Shown: piece by piece, positions 41,776-49,570 of the stretch
Layout: the number at the start of each line of letters is the position of its first letter
Numbering within the stretch: position 1 is the first letter of the stretch
Source: CAITSH01 sp945892985
Lineage (GTDB): Bacteria > Pseudomonadota > Gammaproteobacteria > Burkholderiales > SG8-39
NCBI GenBank assembly: GCA_945892985.1
Contig: CAMDDU010000009.1
Location: forward strand, 48,432-112,431
DNA length: 64,000 nt
Direction: 5' to 3'
The notes under the pieces: generated by a model
The model's database searches: none
Told to the model about the DNA's origin: nothing
The model's input: the letters and a program-made list of their open reading frames with translations, nothing else
Position numbers and translations under genes: made by a program

Positions 41776-41901
41776 GTTCACTCCTTGATTAAGCGGTTTC
41801 CCGGTTTTCAGAACAGAAGGGGCGCCATTTTCAACCCTTGGCCGCCCTTAAGGCTTAAGGCTTCATGCATGCAAAACATAATGCTTCGTCCAACTTCCCC
41901 C

Positions 41902-42798
41902 TTATCCCGCCGGGGCTATCCCGGACAGTCGTTCAATCAGCTTCACCGTGGCGATATAGTCGTCGTCGGCATCGCCCATGGCGATACAAGCCTGCATCAT
42001 CTGCCCCACCAACGCCGTCAAGGGCATGGCCACGCCGCTTTGCCTGCCAGCGCCGAGTATGAGGTCGAGGTCTTTTTGCATTTGTACGCAGGTGAAGGTC
42101 GGCGTGTAGTCGCGGTTTTTCAGTTCATTGACCTTGGACTTTACAATGGGCGAACCGACCGCGCTCGCGGCGACGATGTCCAGCATCTGCCCCCATTCGA
42201 GCCCGCCCTTGGTGCCCAGCGCCAGCGCCTCGGCAAACATGCCGGCGGTGCCGGCGATCATCAGGTTGATGACCAGCTTGAGGGTGCGCGCCTGCTCGCC
42301 CTCACCGACATAAAACACATTCGGCCCAAAACATGACAATAAGGACGATGTCGCGTCGAAGGCGGCGCGCGGGCCCGAAGCCATCACCGTCAGCGCCGCC
42401 TTTTCGGCCATGTGGTTGTTGCCCGACACCGTCACGCGCAAAAAGCCGACGCCGCGTTTTTCGGCAGCCGCCGCCACTTCGGCCGAAACCTGCGGCGACA
42501 CCGTGCTGGTGTCGATGAAAATCGAGCCTGGCGCCGCGCCCCTCAACACACCGTCATCGGCAAGGGCGATGACGCGCAAGGCGGCATCGTTCGGTATCGA
42601 AGAGAAAGTCACATCATTACCGCGGGCGGCCTCGGCCGGCGACGCCGCCTTGTGCGCGCCGCGTGCGACCAGCGCGGCAACACCGGCGTGTGCGATGTCG
42701 CAGGCGGTGATGGCATGGCCGGCGGCGAGTAAATGCCCGGCCATCGGCAGCCCCATCTTGCCCACCCCCACCCAGCCGATTTTCATCTTGTCTGCCAT
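41902..42798 (-). CDS. 3-Hydroxyisobutyrate-dehydrogenase-family oxidoreductase (1)
   Basis: A 298-residue NAD(P)-dependent beta-hydroxyacid dehydrogenase. Rossmann motif IGWVGVGKMGLPMAGHLL, substrate-binding stretch TVSGNNHMAEKAALTVMASG and the catalytic Lys in EQARTLKLVINLMIAG are all present; FIDTSTVSP is the conserved loop. The substrate could be tartronate semialdehyde, a hydroxyisobutyrate or another beta-hydroxyacid. A second, clearly different member is encoded at 44301, with an amidohydrolase between them. Confidence 0.9.
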   Translation of the reverse strand: MADKMKIGWVGVGKMGLPMAGHLLAAGHAITACDIAHAGVAALVARGAHKAASPAEAARGNDVTFSSIPNDAALRVIALADDGVLRGAAPGSIFIDTSTVSPQVSAEVAAAAEKRGVGFLRVTVSGNNHMAEKAALTVMASGPRAAFDATSSLLSCFGPNVFYVGEGEQARTLKLVINLMIAGTAGMFAEALALGTKGGLEWGQMLDIVAASAVGSPIVKSKVNELKNRDYTPTFTCVQMQKDLDLILGAGRQSGVAMPLTALVGQMMQACIAMGDADDDYIATVKLIERLSGIAPAG

Positions 42799-42931
42799 GG
42801 CCCGATCCGATTCAAGCTTGAAACAACAAAAGCATAAAACCCACTGCCCGAATGGCCATCCGATTGACCATGAATGAAAGCCATTTAATGTTGCCGATTT
42901 TAACCGGCCCTCGCCCCCTTATCCCGCGCTT

Positions 42932-44287
42932 TCAGTGCGCCCTCGCGCGCAGCGCATCCATGATGCGATGGCCGGATGCGACCAGTGCCGCGGTTCTCGC
43001 ATCGAGGTTCTTGAACAGCAGTTTGCCGCCGCTTTTTTTCACCTCGCCGGCAACCAGCACGGTATCGATGTTGGCAAGGCTGGTCTGCGTTACCACCGCC
43101 GTCACCGGATCGTGCATCGGCTGCATATTAAGATCGCTGGCGCGGATCAGTACCACGTCGGCCTGCTTGCCCGGTGTGAGCGAACCGATGCGCGACTCCT
43201 GCTTGAGCATTTTCGCACCCTCGATGGTGATCCAGGCGAGCGCTTCGCGCGCGGTGATGGTCGAGGTGTCGGGCAGCTTGTTCTGCGTCGCCTTGGACTC
43301 GGCGTTATCGAAGGCGCGCTGCGAGGCCATGGCCATGCGCGCGACAGTGAACATGTCACCGCCGACGCAGGACTCGAGGTCCACGCCCAGCGACGGTTGC
43401 GCGCCCAGCTTGCGCAATCGCCCGGTGATGGCAAAGCCGTGACCCTGGAACATCTCGGTCTCTGGCGTCAGCGAAAAGGTCACCCCTTTGTCGAGCATGA
43501 ACTGCAACTGCGCGTCGGTGAGGTCGTTGCCGTGCACGATGTTGTTGTTGTCACCGAGCAGGCCGTCACCGGCCAGACGATCCCAGCCATCGGGCACGCG
43601 CGCGGCGGCGCCGGCGCAGTGCATGCTGGCGATGAGGCCAAATTCACGCGCGAGCTTGAAGTCATCGACGGCAACATCGTAAGTTGAATAATGCGGCCCG
43701 AGGATGGCGAGGCCCAGCGACATCAGGCCGTCCTTGCCGGCAAAGCGCGTCTTCAACAGGCGTTCGACTTCACTCCTCGGATGCGGCACTTCCCAGAAGG
43801 GCTTTTGCCCCGGCTTGGGATCGGGTTTGGGCGAGCCGTGGAAAAACGTCGCCCGTATGCCCGACTCGGCGATGCCGTCTATGCCCCGATCGGTGTGCGC
43901 CGGGGTCGGGTTGTTGTGGCACCAGTCGGCGAGCGTGGTGGTACCGCAATTGATCTGGTTGAGCGCGCCGACGAGGTTGGCGATGTAGATGTCCTCGGGC
44001 GTGAACAGTGTCGCGAGGCCGGCGTGCATGTTCTTGAAATATTCGAGCACCGTCCAGTTGCCGGCCACACCGCGCAGGCCGGTCTGCCAGGTGTGCATGT
44101 GCGCGTTGACCAGGCCCGGTATCGCGATCATGCCGGCGGCGTCGATGACGACCGCTCCGGGCGCCTCGAGCTTCGCACCGATGGCGGCGATGCGATCATC
44201 CTCGATGAGGATGTCACCCTTGGCAAAGTCGCCAAGCCTGGCATCCATCGAAACAATGCTCGCACCGCGGATTATTTTGCGTGTCAT
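42932..44287 (-). CDS. Metal-dependent amidohydrolase (cytosine deaminase / AtzB-TrzN-like)
   Basis: A 451-residue amidohydrolase. The N-terminal beta-sandwich (KIIRGASIVSMDARLGDF) is followed by the HxH motif NAHMHTWQT, His in SMHCAGAA, His in IVHGNDLTD, and Asp in SLGVDLESC, so one metal would be bound. Members remove amino, chloro or alkylthio groups from N-heterocycles or hydrolyse cyclic amides. It lies between two HIBADH-like genes and upstream of the hydroxyquinol genes. The substrate is unknown; an N-heteroaromatic or cyclic imine intermediate fits the context. Confidence 0.88.
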   Translation of the reverse strand: MTRKIIRGASIVSMDARLGDFAKGDILIEDDRIAAIGAKLEAPGAVVIDAAGMIAIPGLVNAHMHTWQTGLRGVAGNWTVLEYFKNMHAGLATLFTPEDIYIANLVGALNQINCGTTTLADWCHNNPTPAHTDRGIDGIAESGIRATFFHGSPKPDPKPGQKPFWEVPHPRSEVERLLKTRFAGKDGLMSLGLAILGPHYSTYDVAVDDFKLAREFGLIASMHCAGAAARVPDGWDRLAGDGLLGDNNNIVHGNDLTDAQLQFMLDKGVTFSLTPETEMFQGHGFAITGRLRKLGAQPSLGVDLESCVGGDMFTVARMAMASQRAFDNAESKATQNKLPDTSTITAREALAWITIEGAKMLKQESRIGSLTPGKQADVVLIRASDLNMQPMHDPVTAVVTQTSLANIDTVLVAGEVKKSGGKLLFKNLDARTAALVASGHRIMDALRARAH

Positions 44288-44300
44288 GGCAGGCTCCGGT

Positions 44301-45242
44301 TCAGGACTCGAGTCCGTCGCTCATCTTGACGTCCTCTGCTTTCAAAGCGAGGCCGGCGCTGCTGGCGATTTCCTGCAACAAAATGGCGAAGTCGACGTTC
44401 TCGTGACCGCGACCGACGACATTGGCCACCGACTCGCGCGTCGCCGCTGCGGCGGGCATGGGCACGCCGTGGGCGCGGGCGGCCGCAAGGCCAAGGTCCA
44501 TGTCCTTCAACAACAGCTTGGGCGTGAATGTGACGTTCTCGAAAGTAAGATTGGTCAACACCGGCGTCTTGTACTTGGTGTACATCGAACCGAGCACGCT
44601 GTTGTTGATCGACTCGAGGAAGACGTGGCGCGGAATGCCTGCCTTCTCCGCCAGCACGGTGATTTCGCACAACGACTGGATGATCACACCGAACATGGTG
44701 TTGTGGGCGATTTTCCAGACGCGGGCGAGTTCGCCCTCACCCAGGTAGGTCGCGCTGCGACCGAACATTTTCAGGTAGGGCTCGGCAAGCTCGTACTGCG
44801 ATTTCGGGCCGGAGGCCACCACCGACAGCTTGGCCGCCTTGGCCACCTTGGCGTTGCCCGACACCGGCGCGCAAAGATAGGCGACGCCGCGCTTTTCCAG
44901 TTCGGCGCGCACATCGGCCGAACCTTCCTGCGAGATCGACGAGCAATCGACGACCAGTTTGGGCTTACTTGCGCCCGACAGCAGGCCGCCCGCCTCGAAC
45001 AACACTTCCTTCAGGTCGGCGGTGGTCGACACCATGGTAAAGACAATATCGCAGCCGGCGAGGTCGGTCTTGGCGTCGACGATGACGGCGCCAAATTCGG
45101 CCAGCGGTTCGGCCTTGGCGCGGGTGCGGTTCCACACCGCAACCTTGCAGCCGCCCTTGAGCAGGCGATAAGCCATGGCGTAGCCCATGCGGCCCATGCC
45201 TATCCAGCCCAGGCTTACTGTTACGTTTGCGTTTGCTGCCAT
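44301..45242 (-). CDS. 3-Hydroxyisobutyrate-dehydrogenase-family oxidoreductase (2)
   Basis: A 313-residue enzyme; ATG 45242 (MAANANVTVSLGWIGMGRMG) is chosen because AAAGGAC is upstream. Rossmann motif GWIGMGRMGYAMAYRLL, substrate loop APVSGNAKVAKAAKLSVVASG and catalytic Lys in ELARVWKIAHNTMFG are visible. It differs clearly from the copy at 41902, so the two likely act on different steps. The stop is 13 nt before the amidohydrolase start on the same strand. Confidence 0.9.
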   Translation of the reverse strand: MAANANVTVSLGWIGMGRMGYAMAYRLLKGGCKVAVWNRTRAKAEPLAEFGAVIVDAKTDLAGCDIVFTMVSTTADLKEVLFEAGGLLSGASKPKLVVDCSSISQEGSADVRAELEKRGVAYLCAPVSGNAKVAKAAKLSVVASGPKSQYELAEPYLKMFGRSATYLGEGELARVWKIAHNTMFGVIIQSLCEITVLAEKAGIPRHVFLESINNSVLGSMYTKYKTPVLTNLTFENVTFTPKLLLKDMDLGLAAARAHGVPMPAAAATRESVANVVGRGHENVDFAILLQEIASSAGLALKAEDVKMSDGLES

Positions 45243-45310
45243 GCTGCCCGTCCTTTCAATGTGTACACCCACCCAGAATTCATGACCTCTTCAATTAATT
45301 TTCCAATCCG

Positions 45311-45417
45311 CCCCCTCCCCTTTAACGCGGGAGGCTTGGGGAGAGGGTGAATGCCAGATCAATCGAATCGGCATGCAGCCCCTCTCCCTGTCCCTCTCCC
45401 GCGAGGGAGAGGGGACG
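45311..45417. repeat. Paired CTCTCCC intergenic repeat element
   Basis: Left arm CCCCTCCCCTTTAACGCGGG plus AGGCTTGGGGAGAGGGTGAA, a unique spacer of about 40 nt, and right arm CCCCTCTCCCTGTCCCTCTC plus CCGCGAGGGAGAGGGGA. It is the best copy of the element also seen at 6266-6385. It fills the gap between the hydroxyquinol dioxygenase and HIBADH-like genes inside the minus-strand run. Confidence 0.8.
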
Positions 45418-45432
45418 TGCTTCTGTATTTCC

Positions 45433-46338
45433 CTAAACCGCGTCCGCCGGTGAGATCACTTTTTGCGCCTTGCCGCCATCGGACGGTTTGAGCACAAAAT
45501 CGAAGTCGGCGGTGTAGAACGGCGCCTTGAGTCCGGCCTTTTTCGCATCCGCTTCCGAGTTATTGCGCTTGAAGTCGACGATCAGCGAGTCCTTGACGCC
45601 GAACACCGCGTCCGAATCGAGGTATTTTCCACCCTTGACGAACAGGTGCGTGACGCAGGACTCGTAGCCCTCTGCAGCGACAATGAAATGGATGTGTGCC
45701 GGACGGAACGGATGGCGGCCCATGCGCGTGAGGATGGTGCCGACCGGCCCGTCAGTGGGCACGGGGTAGAACTCCGGCTTGATGGTGCGAAACCAGTAGC
45801 GCCCTTCCGAATCGGTATGCAGCTTGGCGCGCAATTGCTTATCTTCGTAGGTGGGCAGTTGCACATCGTAATAACCAACATCATCCGAATGCCAGATGTC
45901 GAGCAGCGCATTGGCGAGCGGCTTGCCGTCGGTGCCCAGCACGCGGCCGGACACCAGCGTCGGCTCGCCCTCCCAGTCTTCGGCCATGTTGTCGCCGTTC
46001 TTGATCTCGGGCGCGCCGTGCACAAAGAAGGGCCCCAGCACGGTGTTCTCGGTCGCACCGGCGGGGCGCTTGTGGTTGATGGCATCGACCAGCATCGACA
46101 GGCCCAGCACATCCGACAACAGGATGAATTCCTGGCGCTTGTTATCGCACTTCTGGCCGGCGGCGGTGAGAAACTTGACGCCCTCGAACCACTCCTCCTC
46201 GGTCAGCTCGACTTCGCGCGCGAAGGCGTGCACATGCTTGATCAGCGCGGTGATGACCTGCTTGAAGCGCGGGTCGCTGTCGTTGGCAAGGCGGTTAAGC
46301 GCCGACTCGGTCAACATGTCTTCGGTCGATTTGGCCAT
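45433..46338 (-). CDS. Hydroxyquinol 1,2-dioxygenase (intradiol)
   Basis: A 301-residue intradiol dioxygenase. The Fe(III) ligands appear as Tyr in DDVGYYDVQ, Tyr in KPEFYPVP, and the two His in HPFRPAHIHFIV. The N-terminal helical domain (RFKQVITALIKHVHAFAREV) is typical of the catechol/hydroxyquinol dioxygenases, and VLGPFFV...DDVGYYD favours hydroxyquinol over catechol. It opens hydroxyquinol to 3-hydroxy-cis,cis-muconate, i.e. maleylacetate. The next gene upstream encodes maleylacetate reductase, which supports this. Confidence 0.92.
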   Translation of the reverse strand: MAKSTEDMLTESALNRLANDSDPRFKQVITALIKHVHAFAREVELTEEEWFEGVKFLTAAGQKCDNKRQEFILLSDVLGLSMLVDAINHKRPAGATENTVLGPFFVHGAPEIKNGDNMAEDWEGEPTLVSGRVLGTDGKPLANALLDIWHSDDVGYYDVQLPTYEDKQLRAKLHTDSEGRYWFRTIKPEFYPVPTDGPVGTILTRMGRHPFRPAHIHFIVAAEGYESCVTHLFVKGGKYLDSDAVFGVKDSLIVDFKRNNSEADAKKAGLKAPFYTADFDFVLKPSDGGKAQKVISPADAV

Positions 46339-46388
46339 GGTGTCTCCAGTTGTGAAATGGTTGGGTTCAGATCGGACGGCGGCCGTGC

Positions 46389-47456
46389 TCAGACGGGACG
46401 GCGCCCATGATAGGCGTCATCCAGCAATTGACGGATCGCGGCCTTGTCAATGGGCCGCGGGTTGTAATAGGGCGACTGCACGGCGATGTCGGCGGCGCGG
46501 TCGAGTTCGGACTCTTTCATGCCGATGTCCTTGAGCGCAAGCGGCGCGCCCAGGCTCTTGGCCAGGTCATAGAGCCCGCCCGCCGCGCTGGCGGCTCCGG
46601 CCAGGCCCAGCGCCCGCGCCACGCGCCCCATCGCATCGGATGAAGCGGCCGTATTGTAGGCCGCGGCATGCGGCAGCACGATGGTATGGGTCTCGGCGTG
46701 CGGCAGGTTCCAGGTGCCACCCAGCGTGTGACACAGCTTATGGTGCAGCGCCATGCCCACGGCGCCGAGCACAGCACCGCACAGCCAGGCGCCGTAGAGA
46801 CAGTCCGAGCGCGCGTCGATATCGACCGGCGCCCTGAGTACACGCGGCAAGCCCGAAGCCAGGGCGCGTATGCCCTCCTCGGCCATCATGCCCATGATCG
46901 GATTGGCGTCCTGGGCGTACAAGCCCTCGACCGCGTGTGCAATGGCGTTCATGCCACTGGTGGCTGACAAGCCCACCGGCAGGCCGACGCTAAGCTGCGG
47001 ATCGTAGATCACCGTGCGCGGCAGCACCTTGCGATCGCGGCCGGTTTTTTTCATGCCCCCTTCGGTGATGCCGTAGATGGGCGTCATTTCCGAACCGGCG
47101 TAGGTGGTCGGAATGGCCAGAATCGGCAGCGCCGATTCAAGCGCAATGGCCTTGCCCAGCCCCGTGGTCGAACCGCCGCCTATCGCCACGGCGCAGTCGG
47201 CGCCAAGGCGCTTGGCCTCTTCGCGCGCTTCGCGCGCCGTCTCGATCGGCACGTGCATCACGGCGCGTGCGAAAACACCGGCGCAGCGCGTGCCAAGGCG
47301 CCTCGCCACGTCCTCGGCCTGGGCCTTTTGTTCCGGCGTGGACAGCACCAGCGCGCGCGAGACGCCGAGCAAGTCGAGTTCACGCTCCAGATGCGCAAGC
47401 GAGCCGGCGCCAAACACCACGCGACCGGGAAGCTGGGTATAGACGAATGAATCCAT
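46389..47456 (-). CDS. Maleylacetate reductase
   Basis: A 355-residue iron-containing alcohol dehydrogenase-fold protein of the maleylacetate-reductase subgroup: VVFGAGSLAHLERELDLLG, IGGGSTTGLGKAIAL (NADH site), PTTYAGSEMTPIYGITEGGMKKTG, NAIAHAVEGLYA and MALHHKLCHTLGG. It reduces maleylacetate to 3-oxoadipate. It lies between pcaJ and the hydroxyquinol dioxygenase gene on the same strand with gaps of about 50-60 nt, so the three form one pathway unit. Confidence 0.94.
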   Translation of the reverse strand: MDSFVYTQLPGRVVFGAGSLAHLERELDLLGVSRALVLSTPEQKAQAEDVARRLGTRCAGVFARAVMHVPIETAREAREEAKRLGADCAVAIGGGSTTGLGKAIALESALPILAIPTTYAGSEMTPIYGITEGGMKKTGRDRKVLPRTVIYDPQLSVGLPVGLSATSGMNAIAHAVEGLYAQDANPIMGMMAEEGIRALASGLPRVLRAPVDIDARSDCLYGAWLCGAVLGAVGMALHHKLCHTLGGTWNLPHAETHTIVLPHAAAYNTAASSDAMGRVARALGLAGAASAAGGLYDLAKSLGAPLALKDIGMKESELDRAADIAVQSPYYNPRPIDKAAIRQLLDDAYHGRRPV

Positions 47457-47516
47457 GGGTGCGTCGGTGCGTCCGTCGATAAGTGAAAGTTAGTCGGTCA
47501 GCTGCCTTGGCCTTAG

Positions 47517-48173
47517 TTAGCCTTGGCCGCGTCCTTCGGTGAGCGGCACGCCGGTAAGGCGCTGCAACTCATCGAAGCCCAAACCGGGCACCAGGTCGTG
47601 GGCATGCAAACCCTGCGGCGTGATGTCGATCACGGCGAGGTCGGTGTAAATGCGGCTGACCACGCCGACACCGGTGAGCGGATAGCTGCACTTGTCGACA
47701 ATCTTCGACTCACCACTCTTGGTCTGGTGCTCCATCATGATCCACACGCTTTTCGCACCTACGGCCAGGTCCATCGCCCCGCCCACGGCCGGAATCGCAT
47801 CGGGCGCACCGGTGTGCCAGTTGGCCAGGTCTCCGGTCACCGAAACCTGGAATGCGCCGAGCACGCAGATATCAAGATGGCCGCCGCGCATCATGCCAAA
47901 AGAGTCGGCGTGATGAAAGAACGCACCACCGGGCAGCAGGGTCACCGGCTCCTTGCCGGCGTTGATGAGGTCCCAGTCTTCCTCGCCCTTGGGCGGCTTG
48001 GGGCCCATGCCAAGAATGCCGTTCTCGCTGTGCAGCAAAATCTCGCGTCCCGGCGGCAGGTGGTTGGCCACCAGCGTCGGCAGACCGATGCCCAGGTTCA
48101 CATAGGCGCCTTCATACATGTCCTGCGCCACGCGTTTGGCAATGTCGTCGCGACTGCGTTTCGAGATGCTCAT
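47517..48173 (-). CDS. pcaJ: 3-Oxoadipate CoA-transferase subunit B
   Basis: A 218-residue beta subunit with the catalytic Glu50 in the LLHSENGILGMG motif, LGIGLPTLVANHLPPG and GGHLDICVLGAFQVS. With subunit A it moves CoA from succinyl-CoA to 3-oxoadipate. The start overlaps the pcaI stop by 4 nt (ATGA). PcaIJ joins maleylacetate reductase upstream in the pathway and PcaF (33.5 kb) downstream. Confidence 0.93.
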   Translation of the reverse strand: MSISKRSRDDIAKRVAQDMYEGAYVNLGIGLPTLVANHLPPGREILLHSENGILGMGPKPPKGEEDWDLINAGKEPVTLLPGGAFFHHADSFGMMRGGHLDICVLGAFQVSVTGDLANWHTGAPDAIPAVGGAMDLAVGAKSVWIMMEHQTKSGESKIVDKCSYPLTGVGVVSRIYTDLAVIDITPQGLHAHDLVPGLGFDELQRLTGVPLTEGRGQG

Positions 48174-48862
48174 GCCGCCTCCTTTGCCACTGCGCCATCG
48201 CGCGCAACCCGCACCACGCGCTGCACAAATATGCCCGGCGTGACGATGTTCTCCGGATCAAGCTCGCCCAGTTGGGCGATGTCATAAACCTGCGCGATGG
48301 CGAGCTTTGCAGCCGATGCCATGATAGGGCCGAAATTTCGCGCCGCCTTGCGATAGGTTAGATTGCCCCAGCGGTCGCCCTTCTCCGCCTTGATCAGCGC
48401 GACGTCGCCGAAAATCGGATATTCGAGCACGCAGTGGCGGCCGTTGATGAGGCGCGTCTCCTTGCCTTTGGCGAGGTCGGTGCCGTAGGCCGTCGGTGTA
48501 TAAAACGCGCCGATGCCGGCGCCGGCGGCGCGCATGCGCTCGGCAAGGTTGCCCTGCGGAACCAGTTCGAGCTCGAGCTTGCCGGCGCGATACAAGGCCT
48601 CAAACACATGCGAGTCGGCCTGGCGCGGATACGAGCAAATGATTTTTCTGACGCGGCCGGTCTTGAGCAGCGCGGCAAGGCCGGTGTCGCCGTTGCCGGC
48701 GTTGTTGTTGACGACGGTAAGGTCGCGCGCACCCTGCGCGATCAGCGCATCGATAAGCTCGCGCGCGATGCCAGCCCCGCCGAAGCCGCCGATCAGCACG
48801 GTCGCACCATCCTGCACCCCGGCAAGCGCTGCCTGGAGCGATTCGACTATCTTGTTAACCAC
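48170..48862 (-). CDS. pcaI: 3-Oxoadipate CoA-transferase subunit A
   Basis: A 230-residue alpha subunit. It starts at GTG 48862 (VNKIVESLQAALAGVQDG) with GGAG upstream; GATVLIGGFGGAGIARELI is the CoA-binding Gly-rich loop and RKIICSYPRQADSHVFEALY is typical. Longer forms upstream lack family similarity. It is the first gene of the 13-kb minus-strand run and has an AT-rich promoter region upstream. Confidence 0.92.
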   Translation of the reverse strand: MVNKIVESLQAALAGVQDGATVLIGGFGGAGIARELIDALIAQGARDLTVVNNNAGNGDTGLAALLKTGRVRKIICSYPRQADSHVFEALYRAGKLELELVPQGNLAERMRAAGAGIGAFYTPTAYGTDLAKGKETRLINGRHCVLEYPIFGDVALIKAEKGDRWGNLTYRKAARNFGPIMASAAKLAIAQVYDIAQLGELDPENIVTPGIFVQRVVRVARDGAVAKEAA

Positions 48863-49570
48863 GGTGGTTTTTCTCCAGCAACTGCCCGGCCGAAATGCGG
48901 CAGCGGGGTCGCATAGTTTAATGCCTGCGGCGCGTGACACGGCACTGTTTTAAACGGTATCGCCCCAAACCTCCCGGCTATGGCGTGCAATGCGCAAATA
49001 ACGGGGAGCACATAGCCCGGCGAGCCGGCTCAGCGGCGATCTGGCTACGCTGATTACTCTGGTTACTCTGGCTTTCAAATACGGCAAATAGCTGCAAATG
49101 TTCTACATACGAACAAATGTTTGTTATGTGAACAATGTTAATTTGCGTCACCCGCACTGTCAATTGCGCGCCGCAACATTACCTACCACGACATGAGCGC
49201 ATGCAGGGCACTCGACCTGAACCGCACAAACACGATGGCACGATGGCACGATGCGGCGCGCGACGACCGCATGCGCCCATCGCACCCATCGCGCCCAAGT
49301 CCGCATCAACGTCACGTCAACGCAACATCTGCACAATATGAACACCGCCCCAACACGGCATCAGCACCGCACCTCACACACGCTAGTTGCGCGTGCGCCA
49401 GATTCTCCACCCCCGTCAACCGCCAATCTTGTACGACAACTCGCGCGCTTTTTCATCGCCAAATGCTGCCTTGCCACAGTCAACTGCGGTAACCTTCAAG
49501 TCTTCGTTTTTCCCTTCTTCCTTCACCTTCTTCTTTCAATCAGCGCGCGCCAACGCGCGCAAAAAAATCC
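48863..49570. promoter_or_regulatory. Divergent control region between pcaI and the dehydratase gene
   Basis: This 708-nt gap has no gene I can support. At 49065-49145 it is AT-rich and holds an imperfect dyad: GTTC-N7-GAAC (49100-49114), the inner inverted repeat ACGAACA / TGTTTGT (49109-49124) and a second GAAC at 49130-49133. This fits an operator for an IclR- or LysR-type regulator of the hydroxyquinol/pcaIJ genes. At 49233-49256 ACGATGG-type short tandem repeats occur (GATGGCACGATGGCACGATG). No regulator gene is in the neighbourhood. Confidence 0.5.

Noticed and set aside
49540..49570. Terminator before the dehydratase gene
   Set aside because: A GCGCGC hairpin is present, but it is followed by an A-run rather than a T-run on the plus strand.
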